A program made the translations under genes and the position numbers. Positions 21,515 to 34,440 of a DNA stretch of 64,000 nucleotides are shown piece by piece (the first letter of the stretch is position 1; each line of letters starts with the position of its first letter). The notes under the pieces are model-generated. The model searched no databases, was not told where the DNA came from, and saw nothing but the letters and a program-made list of their open reading frames with translations. The stretch spans positions 14,119,031 through 14,183,030 of the forward strand of contig CM060484.1 in assembly GCA_030544235.1 (NCBI GenBank), given 5' to 3'. Origin of the DNA: Lepturacanthus savala (taxonomy: Eukaryota; Chordata; Actinopteri; Scombriformes; Trichiuridae).

Positions 21515-24500
21515 CTATTGACACACAAGAAGAGGAAGAGAGACACCAGGGAAACTGTTAGGATGAGAAGGGATTCAAAATATAAGGAAAAAAAAAAAGG
21601 AACATAGGCCGAGTTAGACTCTGGACTAAGTGCAGACATTTGCACATTTCTAAATCTGTATTTTTATTCTGGTGCTCTACAGGAATATCTTTGCCTGATT
21701 TACAGTTTAAAAACTCCTGGTTCCTTATGCTAAGTTCGTCCTCTGTCTGAAACAGGCTGTTTTAGCTCCTGTCTCTTTAAGACCCCCCGTTTACTACAGT
21801 AGTAGGATTTGGTTTCTTCTTCTTGTTCTTTACTAGAAATGTCAACTCCGCAAATACATGTTGGAGCCAAAAATCCAATCTGAAATATGAGAGTGCACCA
21901 TGCAAACAAAGCATGGACCAACCTTAGCAACAAGGGCTACAGGAACACGCAGGGAGGATTTCTATAAAAATATGCCCCAGGTTTTGGAATTTTGACCATG
22001 TTTAATATAGATAGTCATTATCATAACAGTATATAAATAACAGATAACCTCTCAAAAGAGAATATGTCTCCTTTCAATTTCACACAATCAATTTGACTGA
22101 TTTGGATGTCTGAACACCAAACAAAAGGCACACCTCCCGCCATATTGGATAATTAGAAAGCACTGTGACCAAAAGAGTGACATTTCTCTCAGATGGACAG
22201 AAGTTATGGCTGCCAGGGTTGAACAATTCTAAGAAAAAAACTGAATTGTAATTTTTCTGGCAGATATTGCAGATTTTCATTTCATTCCCAATTTTCTTTG
22301 AATCAAGTTTCAGTGTACAACATATACAAGCATCACAGAAACTTACATCATACCATTAAGACAGTAAATGCCAATATTAACTCTTTAGCGCAACATGTCG
22401 ATGTCAAGATCACGTTGCCTGAAATCGTATTTGTTGATCTAAAACACGAGAGTAAACAGCACATTTGCGTCAGCATGGTAATGTGATCATAAGTGACAAG
22501 GATGTAATACAAATGCCACGTCAAAAGCTGGCGTAATCAGGGTCGGTAAAGAGAGTTATTTCTGGTTGGATCAGCCTCTTATTGGTCAAAAATTTCTCAC
22601 AAAGCATTATGGGAAACAAATATGGCCATTAGCGACAACGCTAGCTGCAATATATGATTCATAATTTATAAAATATGGACATTAAAACAGCCAATACTGA
22701 ATCTACCCATATGGATTATTTTTACAAAGCCCCCCCCAAAAGTGACATGAGTCCCAGGGTGGATAGAAAACCTTTTATATGAGATACCATCGCACTGAAG
22801 GCAGCGTTGTCAGAAAATACCGGAGTGGGTCTCCGACAATACCAGAACCGTCTTTACACAAGGTGGAATCCGCATTAAAGTTTGGCGGATTTACACAACT
22901 CTTTCATCGTGTGGACAGGGCCTAACCTGTTCAGGCCTCTCAGTAATCACCCTTCATCCAGTACAGTAGCTCACTGGCAGACGTAATTCCATCTGACTGT
23001 GAGGTAAAATTGCTTACAGCTGCCTGCGGGACAGGTATCACTCTGTGGTCTGACCGCTGACCTCTTAAAGGGACGGCTAATGTGTTAACCTCACCTCACC
23101 TCCTGACCCAAGCCGTCCACTGGACGTGGACGGCTAAGGTTTACCAGAATAAATAAAACCGACCCACGGTTTCTTCAAAAAAATACCCAGAGAGAACATG
23201 GCTCCGCTACAGACCTGACCTCAACTCATAACAAGTAAAATCATGAAGAACAAAAGACCATCTAATGAAATGAAACCAAACATAATAAGGGTGTCGCTTT
23301 ACAGAGCCAGCCATTGTGACCTTATTGTTTAGGTCTGTGGAGAAGTGCTGAGTAACATGACTACTTGGTAACAGCCACTAGACAAGACTTGGCAGTGGAC
23401 AAAACACTCACTGAGCTGGACCAAGAGATGTTATCAAGCTTATACGGTAGGTCGTCAGCGTGATTATGTCATAGGCTGATCCACAGGAAGTGGAAAGAAG
23501 AAAAGAAGAAAACAAACATATACTGTAGATGTGCTCTCTACTATCTTCTATCTGTACAATCGCTCTCTTTTTTAATTTTGTTTTATTTTTTTTTAAATAC
23601 TGAGCTCGTCTCTGACGCAGTGGCATAAGGAATACTGGAGAGTCTTCTAGAAGCAAACGTTAGCTCACGGACCAGACGAATCCACCTAACAGCAGGTAGG
23701 TAGACGGCGAAGAACAAGAGCATCAATAATACAACGGTACCTCATTATATTCTCTTGTCTACATGTATATAGGAAACGCGCAGCCAGTAATCAGTCTGCA
23801 GTGAAAGACAGACGCTGGGGGCCTTTATGTGGTGGTTCCAGTCCAGTCTATTGAGTCCTGGCCGCCTCTATTCAAAGCCATACTATCGGTATCATAATGA
23901 CACAGACAAGAGGGGGCTAGGGGGTCACAGGCCATATGCCAGGCTACTGAGGCTGGACCACACACACCACCACCATTGTGATGGCTAGACACAATGCAGG
24001 AGCTGTATTATCCCGTCTGGTATGTGTGTGTGTGTGTGTAGGTGACTCGTAGACCAGCGTACCAACTCATTAAATGTTTATACGACACTGACGGTGACTC
24101 AACCTGGGCTCACTTTCTCTTCTAATATAATGTAGTTTTTAATATTTAAATCGAAGATGGAATTTTTATTCATTTATTTTTTTGCGTCTTCGCTGACTAC
24201 AGAGCAGAAACAAAACAAAACAGAAGGTAGTTGAGTTGATTAATAACGTCAATTATGGAAAGGAGGTCATTGAGATAATTAAAGCATTAATCAACAAACA
24301 CTGCTATGTCAACATACTTTCGAACAACACGCGTGGTATTAATATCATTGAAGCGTTAGCTAATCAAATTTTCCACTCATTAATGTGCAAATATATGTAA
24401 AAATGCTCCAAAAGCTAATCACATCATCTATATGGGGGAACATGTGGTGCAAAGCAATATTGTCATGCAAGTAATTGTTTTCATGAAGACAAGTCTATAC

Positions 24501-24541
24501 GCCAATGTGACAAACAGGTTCCTATAGTGGTACAACTAAAA

Positions 24542-25280
24542 CAGGGCTGTCAAACGTGTGGCCCGGGGGTCAGAACTGGCCCGCTAAAGGGTCCAATCTG
24601 ACCTACTAGATGACTATACATAGCAGGACAAAAATGTTCCAGTTCCTGTTTTTTTTTTTTTTTTCTCCAAGAAACATGAGGTCAGTGAGAATCTTTCAGG
24701 GCTCAAAGGATAAAATATTTACGGTTTTGATTTGTAATGCAGGAGATAACTTCACCTGCTTAAAATGCTAAATACTGATCAATAAGGAAATATTTTGAAC
24801 TAGTAGACTGACCAAATATGGACAAACTGAGACTTCATGTTGACATTGTACTTTTCATTATGTTATCTCTTCTGATGGTTGCTCACTTATGAGGGATGGA
24901 AAATGGATACATCTATTAACTGCCCATCTAAAGCTGAACTGAAGCTAAACCCTTTTATCAATTGACGAAAAGAAAAAAAAAGTAACTTGTAACATGAACA
25001 TAACATGACAAGAAAATGAAAAATGCTGTGGAAAATGGGGGCAGGGCTCAATAAGCTTCGGCTTCTCCTGCTTCCTTTTCGGCCATGTTTGATGTGTATT
25101 GAGACTACAATGATGCGTGATGTAAACTGATGAAGAGACATGCCTGAAATAAAAAAAATAATAACTGTGTAATTATTATAATGTATTGATTTATATATTA
25201 AATGAAAAATGTTGTACCCTAATTTACTGGTCTGGCGCACTTGAGATCATATTGCGCTGAATGTGGCCCATGAACTAAAA
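24542..25280 (+). mobile_element. Non-autonomous hAT-like element (CAGGGCTGTCAAAC family)
   Basis: The left end is CAGGGCTGTCAAACGTGTGG followed by CCCGGGGGTCAGAACTGGCC. The right part has CTGGCGCACTTGAGATCA and GTGGCCCATGAACTAAAA. These are hallmarks of a widespread fish hAT family whose intact right end reads GTTTGACACCCCTG. That terminus is missing here, so the copy is truncated. No transposase frame is present. Confidence 0.7.
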
Positions 25281-26289
25281 CAGCTGCTGAACGCTGCATT
25301 CACAGTTTACAGGAACAAAAAAACATTAAAAGAACGTTAAAAAAGAAAAAAAGATGTGATAAAAGCTGTTAGTGTGTGGGGTTACATCACAAGCGGTACA
25401 TAATCTGACAAGCTGCAGAGAGACTCAGAAGCCAAGTACAAATTATGTAGCTTGCGCCACAAAAAAAAAAAACATCTTTTATCCAAACAATTCTCGACAC
25501 AAATGCCCACTGGAGAAAAGACAAATGATGGCAGGCATTCAGTATACAGCCCCCCCTGTGCGCTTCGAGATATGTTCACTAGAACACAAAATGAGAAGAG
25601 GAAAAAAAAAGAAATTGTCCTCGTATTGCAGTGGCCAATGTTTTCCCTCCTACATCTATATTGGAAGGAGCACCGAGGGGATTTGGTGCTTCGGGAAGTC
25701 TTGGATATCACTACATGCTTCACAGAAAGAATGTCCCTCCCCGGCTCCAGTGCTTTCTTGGAAATATCTGCCACATCCTGTCCCTAATATTATCTCGGTC
25801 CCTTAATTCTGTCTATACTTGTGGCTTCCTCTCTGTACATATCTCCTCTGGCACTCTGCTCCCTCTCTCCCTCCTCCCCTCTGTTTGTCAGTCTGGCAGC
25901 TGTCTGGGCCCACTTGGCCAGGGCTCATATCAGTTAGTTATGGGTCCTGGCGGGTCAGGCCCTCGCCCCTGAACACAGACTGACTGGCTGGCCTCATATC
26001 TTCGCTCGGGACTCCGTGTTCCTTTCCCTCCCCTGCACGCTGCCGTGCTGTCAGAGCTTGGCCAGACAGAGAAGAATGCAGCAAGGGAGCAAATATGAAC
26101 TGAACGCGTGCAAACACACGCACACACAAAAAAAGAATGATTACATGCAGGTACACACACAAACATTGAAAGGTCAACATGAAAATAAATAATCAAATAA
26201 AGCTACAGAAATCTTTGATATAAGCTGGTGATCCTGCTCATTTGATTTTTTATTCAGTAAGTATTCATTACACTGTCAATACAAAGCGA

Positions 26290-26830
26290 TGGTGTGGATA
26301 AAGTAGTTTATCTCTATTGGTGTCGGTAGTTATTAACTAACAATTTCAGTGATTAACCCTTTATGTGATTAATCAAGTAAAAGTGACGTTTCCTGTTTCC
26401 AGTTTATCAGACATGATGACATGCAGCCTTTTTGTCTGTTTTATATGAATGGAAATGAAACATATTTGGGTTTTTGGCTGTTGTTTGGACAAAACGCAGC
26501 TTTAATTATCACAACATTTCTCTCTTAACAAGGTCATCTTATAAAATGTTAACATAATAACTGACTCACATTCTGCAATGCTTGGCCAAGTATTTCTGAG
26601 AATAATGGCTGAAGCAGTTGTTCGCTGGGTCACTGGATTAATCAAAGGGATTGCGAGATGATAGCTCTTCTGAATTTTGCTTTATTACATGTGGATTACT
26701 GTGCTGTGCCTCCTTATCCTCTAAAAGTTATTCAAATAAAACACTTTAATGGACACTTGTCCCTATTTTCTGACATTTCGATTAATTAATCAATCGAAAC
26801 AGTCATCTGCAATTTAGCTGGTAGATTCCA
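26290..26830 (-). repeat. Dispersed 'ATCGAT' family repeat, interrupted copy
   Basis: The pieces TTTGGGTTTTTGGCTGTTGT, GGACAAAAC and TTTTCTGACATTTCGATTAA match the high-copy repeat in reverse orientation. About 240 bp of unrelated sequence (roughly 26,520-26,760) separates the last two pieces, suggesting an insertion. Confidence 0.5.
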
Positions 26831-27489
26831 GAGATTTTCTGTTTTTTAAGGTCAAAAAGATTTAGAAACCACTGGGCAAAAGGTTTCCATTTATATTTAT
26901 TATCGTGTTATAGTAACTCTAAAATCATTATTTGATAATGAACTAACCCATAATATAACTTTAGAAAACCCTATTCACCCTCGAATCTGCTAAGATTGTC
27001 AGAAATAATGTAATACTGTAACAATTTAAACCACCTTAAACTTTGGTATATCTGGAGAAAGGCTAGAATTAGGAATTCTTGTCAATATTAACTAATTTGT
27101 TAAACTTTTTCCATTGAATAGACTGACAAATAGAGTACATAAAAAACAGTGGAAATGTGCTTGTTTTCTCACAAAGCAGAGGCTGGGATCAGTGATCAAA
27201 TGATTAACGGGCTAATTGCTTTACAGCTAATCTAAACCCTAAAGTTACTGCATTGATCTTAAAGACATTTGAGAGTGATGTGTTGTCAATGTGTGGGAAA
27301 GTGGTTCTGAGCAGCCATCAGGCTCACAAAGGCCCAGGTACTAAGGATCAGCTGCTACACCCCCCCACCCCCCTCATCCCGACCTGAGGAGCCAGAGAGT
27401 CTGTGGCCGATCGCTGCTCAATAAGGCAGATTTCAGCTGGTCAGGCTAAACAACACATTCCTCAGGCACTGCCCATGAGAGCCACTCAT

Positions 27490-27512
27490 CCACACACACA
27501 CACACACACACA
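27490..27512. repeat. (CA)n microsatellite
   Basis: CA run of about 23 bp followed by a GA tract. Confidence 0.95.
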
Positions 27513-30207
27513 AAGACAGAGAGAGAGACGGTTGAGTGACGAGTCAACTGAGGGTCGTCCCCGGGGTATTTACCACCTTCTTTTAACCCTTTCTTGCAGC
27601 TGGGAGCTTATTTGCATGTCTGCATCTTTGTGTGAATGCTTTTAAGTCCTCTGAGTAAACAGCCTTTTTTGTAGTCTTGTCTACAATGTTCCCGCTCTCC
27701 TAAAACAACATGCTTCTGTTTGTTCAGTAAAATATAACCAAGATTATTTACATTACAGCTGTCAGCCCTCCTAAAATCTAAAAAAAAGAATTTCAAGGCA
27801 GCAAATTTAAGAAGAGTCCACGGCCAAGGAGGAAAACAATAGATGTTTGGTTTGTTAATTATATTTTCAGGTTTTTTTTTTTAGAAAACTACTCTGTCCA
27901 CACAATGACATGCAAAAACAATAGTAAAACAGCTTTCTCATCTTTCAAGTGGAGAACAATAAACTGTCCTTTTAAACCCATCATCAGACAAAACACAGTT
28001 CTTGCATTTGGAATTAGTGGCAACTTATTTTATTTCCCAATAGGAACTTATATTGTGTTTCAGTATAGCTGAACACACAATTTAGTTTTGACATAATTAT
28101 GTTTAATTTCCAGAATGGCCACTAGCAGACTTGTAAAAAGGCCTGAATTTAAAGTCCACCTGTTGTGATTAAAGTCATGTGACATTTTTTTTTTTAGCTG
28201 GAGGAAAAGCGGATTGAATTTACGTATAAAAATGCAAGGATACCAATTTGTATTTTTTTTTTTTTTTTGCAACAGTGAACAATACAAAGACAGATGAATT
28301 AAAAGGACATTTTCCATCTCAGTTGGACTTTAATGACTGGCTGAAAAAATACAGTCTTAGTATTTCTAGGGAGAACCTGACCCTTTTTTCCCAATGCAAG
28401 TACATTGGTGCAAGGGATTTTTGGGAGCCAGCATCAAGCAGCTGTCATCGGCGCGGCACTTTGCACTTTTAAGTAGTTCCACATTGGATTACTGTACATC
28501 TCAATATGCGGCAGATGCCGCCTGCTGTCAACTCCCTGTTTGTATGTTGGAGTTGGAGGGATTACTTCTTTACATTATAGCTACAGTGTCTGTATCCAGC
28601 ACCAGTCTACTTCTGGGTGAGGATGCCAGATCAGTGACAGGAAGCCAAACTGGAAACAGAAAACATGTTGGCTGCCATGGTTACAATTTCAGGAATTGAG
28701 ATTTCAAAACAGAACTGGTAATGAAACGGCATGTGTTGTGTTTTTTTTTTTTTTAGGAAAGAAACTAACATCTTTTTAATTCATGATATACATCTTTATA
28801 GTATATGATTGAAAATAACTTTAATTTATTGATTATCTATTTTTTCTTTCCTTACATCTCTTTCTTGTCGGCCCTCTCTGTGCACGCACAACTGATTGAG
28901 ACGGCGATACTCCCCCGAACAGCTTTTACAGAGTAATTACCAACTTTATTGATGATTCCACACAACATTAATCCGAGCTATGGATTTTCATATTGGGGGG
29001 CTGTATAGTAGAATGAGCTCATAAGATGAAGGGATGCGAGCGGTAGAGAGACAGCTGTTTGTTTGAGTGATGGTTCCATCAAACGACTGGGACTTCTCCC
29101 CGAGGAGACATTTCCCAGATAGTTCTCTCCACTTCATGTTACCCCGTGGAGCCGGAAAAGCACTCGGATGGTGGTAGAGTCGATGGGAGACTGACGAACT
29201 CTTTTGCGCAAAAACAAAGACTGGCACACACGGTTGCACGCTCACACACAATCACTCACAGCTACGCATCAACATACAAACGGTCATCTGCAAATACACA
29301 CAGATGGAGAGAAATGATACACTTGTACCACTTACAACCCGACCAGCTACATTAATGCATGTTAAAGGTACAATGACGTCGCTGAAGGACGTGGCAGGGT
29401 TATCCACATGGTTCCATGTGTAAATCTACCACTCTATAGTCGATCGCTACATTAGCGCTCCAAGGCGCTTGGCTGAGAGAGCGTGCATGCGCGCGCGAGA
29501 GAGAGAGCACACGGACATGTGGCCATGCACCATCCCTCTTCCACATCGGCTAGCAAGACAAATGCCTTGCAGCCAGCCGCCAAGTATAGAACATGAAACA
29601 CATGATGAAACATGCAATTAAGAGCTTCGGTGCTGGTGAGGAGCGGAGTGGGGAGACCGCTGGTTACATATTTCCTCACTGATTAATGGAGGAGCACCGG
29701 GAGGGCGGGGGTTAGTGATCCCGCCAGGAGTGTTGGGAGTGTTGGGTAACGAGGCGCGGTGGCAGATTTATGTCCCCCCACCCTTCCTCCCCGATCTTAT
29801 GTGCCCATGACAAAGTGCCCCCTAGCCCCCCATCCCATCTCCTTGAAATGTCATTACATGTTCACATGTAGCAGGCCAGCAGAGATGGAATGAAGACGGG
29901 CATTAATACTAATGAGAATTGGGCTTTGGCCTTTTGTCTCACGGCCCAATGGCTCTTTCCATCTTTCCCTCGCCCCAGTCCATATCCCCATCCCATACCT
30001 CACCTGTCCGGATAAACTCATTTACTTTTCCTCACTTTCCAGCGCCGGTAGGCCGCGTACCCCACAGCCTTTGACAACACATCGTACCCTCGACACATGC
30101 ATCTTGCTGTTCAATATGTACCACTTCTCTCAGCCCCCCCCTTCAGCCAGTTTCATGTTTCATTATCCCCTTCGTCTGTGTTTCTTGCGTCTGTGTTTGT
30201 GATTTAC

Positions 30208-30321
30208 CTTCAGTCTGTCTGTGGGCAGGGCCTGGGCTCCTTTCATGATGACCTCCTGAACCCTCTCCACTGACAGATCACTTCCAGCCTGCTCCAAACG
30301 CTGACTGAAGAAGCCAATCAC
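30208..30321 (-). CDS. dym: dym coding exon 16
   Basis: 114 nt, phase 0 at both ends, encoding 38 residues from VIGFFSQRLEQAGSDLSVER to ALPTDRLK. The mammalian exon reads VISFFSSRLLQAGAELSVER to ALPKDRLK. The acceptor is TTTAG and the donor GTAAAT. As a symmetric exon, skipping it would keep the frame. Confidence 0.97.
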
Positions 30322-33300
30322 CTAAAGGTCACACGAGAGGAAACAGCCAATCACAACAAAAAAAATGAAATTTGCTAAATATACATTTTGGTCTGATAGA
30401 CATGATTTCTAAACTGTATAGGCCAACACATAAAGAATGATAAGGATAAGATAATGAGTTCAATAATGTCTGTGTTTAAAAATGTTATATTTACAGTTAT
30501 CTCTGAATTCATTGACTATTGCCTGAGCAGATTATACTCAGGGTGCAACCTCCGCTATTTCTGTGCATCTGGTGGAGCCAGCGGGTATCGGGCCAAAATT
30601 TCCCTTTTCCATTCGTCGGCCAGCGTTTACAGTCAAACTCGAAACTTGAGACATGAAAATGGCGCTGTACAAGCTAATAAAACCTAATCAAAGTTAATAA
30701 AAAGCTAGTAAAAGCTAATAAAATGCTAAATTGTCGACAGACTCCTTTAGGTCCTGAGAAACGATTTGGCAAATGCCTCCTGCCTCTGTGCAGCTCTCCA
30801 CACAGATTGGTCACTTATATGCAACCACAGCCTACTCAAACATGGTTTGGACAATGCTACTCAGCCTACAAACAGACAGTGGAATAAAAGGAAAATAACT
30901 GTTACTTACCTATATCTGAAGAGATCATATTTACATTTACTGTCATCGCAGATAATTAGGTTTTAGCAATATGGCTGACTAAGTAAATGCTTTTAATACA
31001 CGTCCTCCATGTTCTGTCTAAGAATGCCTGAAGTATGTTTTCTTTTCAGCTCCATGTTTTTCCATCTTCAATTGCACGTTAAGGCTTCGTGGATTTACTG
31101 CTTATGAAACTTCAGTCGGCCTCTTTTTTCTTTATATTGTTACCGCGTTGCCACTTAAGATCACTGTTTGACTGTTAAATATCTTTACTCATGCATACCT
31201 TTATCACAAAATGTTTGTCTAAAAAAAAAAATACCTGCTGATATATTTAGTTATTGGTTTTGAAAAATAGAGTAACTGTCGAGTCTCTAGTCTAAATCGT
31301 TCACCATTAAATCCTGTTCCATTCCTAAAGACGGCAGATCTCATGCCGTCTCATTGAAGCTTAATATCAATTCCCAGTTGTGTCATGGAGCTCTTTCACT
31401 CGTCTAATCCCAGTGTTTGGAGCTGTCACGTTGAGATTGCAGCAGCCACACCCGAAATGATGACACTGGATGCAATGTAGAGATCTAAAGTTGGAGCGAA
31501 ATTACGTCAGACCACATATAGAGGGCTTTTATCCTGTAAACAATAACACTGGTGATTGTCGCAACCTATTATCAACACTAAGCCACAGAGAAATCACTGC
31601 TTAAGCTATGTAGTCTGTTTTGATCGGTTTGATTTGAGACAACATTCTGCTACTAGCATCAACAGCCAACAAGATGTATTCATAAGTTCTCAAGTTTCCT
31701 AGCAACGGTAGAGTTTCCTCCAAAATTCTATACTAGGCAAAGCTATACGCATAGCATCTTTCACATGCCAAACCAAGTCCTAACAAGGCAATGGCTGTAA
31801 AACTGCAGGACTTGTGTTTTTTTATAGAATGGAAACATGCTGCACAAATTCGAAATGTTACAAATGCTGGCTTGAATAATATGTGTGTGGGCTTCATACT
31901 CCGTGAATGTAAACATGAAGCATTTCAGATTACAAACTCACCATAGGGTCGGAGCATGTTTCATTCCACTTAAAATAAGCACTTTACTGGAGCTGAAATT
32001 ATCTGATGCCTCCTGGGTTTAAACCCCAACGAGAGATCAAGGAAAGTGCAGTTTTTCCATTTCCACTGCTGCGATAGGTTCCTCCCTGGAGAACTGTCTG
32101 ATATTTGATAATTAAAAACTCTGTATTACCAATTCTTTTTAATGCTCTTTTTTGTCAAACCAACAGTGAAAATCGCATCTACAGGCAATGTTTTCTCTGC
32201 TGCTGAAGCTCTGCGGCTGCTTTCGAGAATTCAAACACACCAGAAGCCAGCAGTGTGTATGCGTCTGTGTGTGTGTGTGTGTGCATCCACATCTATCCAG
32301 TACTAATCTCTTCATTTACTCTGAAGGCCTCCCATATGGGGTTAATTTAGAGGGAGCAGAAAAAGCAGGACCCTCATCCTGAATCTCATGCTCACACACA
32401 CAGATTTGCAAGCACAGGGAAGGTTTTGGAGAATTTGGCCTTAGGGGGACTGACTTAACAGAGGGATTCTAACAAGCATGCTTCCCCTCATACTTATGGA
32501 TAATAGTAAAGCTCATGGCAACGTATGCAGTCCCCCCCCCCCCCGCCCCATCACTCTGACTGGAGCCTGCCAGCTTCCTTTCCTCCTCTACATGACTAAT
32601 ACAGCTGTGAATGACAGTTTTCTCCTGTGCTGTCCCTTCCTCCCCCATCAGCTCTCAACGAATACTTGACAGAGAGCTCCTCGACACAACGGGCCTGATT
32701 AATTTAAGCTCACATACCTAAGCATGCTGTACAGTCCAGCTGCACGGTATGATATAGATGCCGTTTGCCTACATTCCCACATCGCCTGGTTTTTCAGAGA
32801 CGATCTGTACATCCTTGATTTGAGGAGTTATTATTCCAAAAATCAGCCCACACCATGAGGTTTTTAACCCAGTTAAGCCCAGTTTTTTTTTTTTTTAAGT
32901 TTTCATGCATATAATTAAATCATTTGAGTCACTAACAATCATGTTATGCATCTATTTTTTCCCCTTTTAAACTGTGAATCAGAAAATAGCATTTAAATGT
33001 CTGGCAATTATATTTGCCGCTTGCACAAATATGCCCATAAACAAAAATACATATTTATCCCATGTACAAATTATTTTGTTATTGTTCTAGAGACTTGAAT
33101 TATTAAATAGATATACACATGTCATGGTTGAAAATCATAATATTTTAAATAAAATGACTCTTTCTTGGAGGGTTTGTCTTCGCCATGGAAGGAGCAGGAA
33201 GTCGATGACGTCATGTGACAGAAAGCACTTGGAAACTTGATTTTTAAAAGTTGTATACTATCATGTCATGAGAAAAAAAAAGCTGTATGTGTTTGATTTT

Positions 33301-33435
33301 TTTTATTTAAGTATAAAATGACAGTCATGGACTTAAAGGCTCATAGAGGGTTAAAATGCTTCAAGCATATCTAAGATTCTCTCAAATTTCTGATGTTTAG
33401 GTGACAACTTTGGGGGAAAAAAAAGGCAGACTGAC
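30322..33435 (-). other. dym: dym intron 15
   Basis: A 3.1 kb AT-rich intron with no coding content recognised. It contains a degenerate short tandem repeat (30,672-30,731), a (TG)n run at about 32,265-32,283, a C-run near 32,530-32,545 and T-runs near 32,883-32,897. Confidence 0.9.
30672..30731. repeat. Degenerate tandem repeat of AGCTAATAAAA units
   Basis: Five or so units related to AGCTAATAAAA follow one another with substitutions (CTAATCAAAGTT, AGCTAGTAAA). It is a short imperfect minisatellite. Confidence 0.75.
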
Positions 33436-33618
33436 CGTGTCCAGGTTCTGCATGATGTCCTGGAAGGAAGGGTGCGTCCTGAACTGTTCGAAGAGCTCCC
33501 TCTTATAAAGCAGCGCATACACCAGGTTGGGGTTGTGGTGTAGGGAGTTGCACAGGCAAGAGTTTATGATTTCCAGCATCATGCGGATCACCTCCTCAAT
33601 CACATTGAGGTCCTGGGC
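33436..33618 (-). CDS. dym: dym coding exon 15
   Basis: 183 nt, 61 codons, phase 0 at both ends. It begins AQDLNVIEEVIRMMLEIINS, continues NSLHHNPNLVYALLYKRELF and ends HPSFQDIMQNLDT, almost residue for residue like mammalian dymeclin. The acceptor is CCCTAG and the donor GTCAGT, a less common but valid GT donor. It is among the most conserved parts of the gene in this window. Confidence 0.98.
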
Positions 33619-34079
33619 CTAGGGGAGGGGGAGGATGTAAAGGTTAATTGGTTTCCCACTACAATGGTTTCTCTTATAATGGTGTTTTTAAATGATTTCT
33701 TCTTGATAGATTGATCAGCGAGGGGGAACAGAAGGGTGGAAGAAATGTCAGAAGGAGAGAAAGAAGGAAGAGAGGAGGGAGGAATGTTTCCAAGTTGTCA
33801 GCCAAGGTGACCTTGTATTCCACGGATCAAGTCGTGTCACAGTATGTTTCCTGTGGGCAAAGATGACTGTCATGAGGGACGGGAGGCAGTGTAGGAAGAA
33901 AAAGGTGCGGGAAAGGAGGTGAGGGAAAGACAACAGGGTTGGAAGAATGACATGATCAGATGAGGTATTTAAAAAGTTTGTCACGCTAAAAGGATGTTTT
34001 GAAGGCATGAGTTTGTTATAGTGACTAGAAACTCAAATCTTACAAAGGTACCTTAATGGAAGACCTCCAACATTTTGTG

Positions 34080-34440
34080 AAAAGTGCTTATTCACTTTCT
34101 GGGGCAGACTTAAATAAGAAGATTGATACCACATTCATATCTGTACAGTAAATATGAAGCTACCACTCGCCGTCATCTTAGTTTAGCACAAAGACTGTAA
34201 AACAGGGCAACAGCTAACCCGTCCAATAAATTCTGCCAAAAAGAACTTCTAAAGCCACAACTAGCATGCAGCATAACTGTCTGTACAAAATCATTTGGTT
34301 TTGGATTTAGCCAAATGAGATATAACATGTTTAATGGATGAGCTTTAAAAGCTTGTAGTTGGATGTAGCCATTTCCCACTTTCCAGTCTTCATCCATATT
34401 CATTTTTACTGCACATATATGAGGCATATTAATATTCTCA
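34080..34440 (-). repeat. Dispersed teleost repeat (reverse copy of the 46,640-47,130 family)
   Basis: AAGATTGATACCACATTCAT, then CTGTACAGTAAATATGAAGC, TTAGTTTAGCACAAAGACTG and GGGCAACAGCTAACCCGTCC appear in order. They are the reverse complement of the blocks downstream of the hairpin in the copy at 46.9 kb. The central hairpin is missing here. Confidence 0.55.

Larger units (their letters stand above)
21515..30207 (-). other. dym: dym intron 16
   Basis: An 8.7 kb intron with donor GTAAAT. No nested gene is supported. Contents include a hAT-derived MITE at 24,542-25,280, an ATCGAT-family repeat at 26,290-26,830, CA/GT microsatellites at about 24,019-24,039 and 27,490-27,512, and many A or T homopolymers. 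The rest is AT-rich DNA in which I see nothing specific. Confidence 0.9.
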
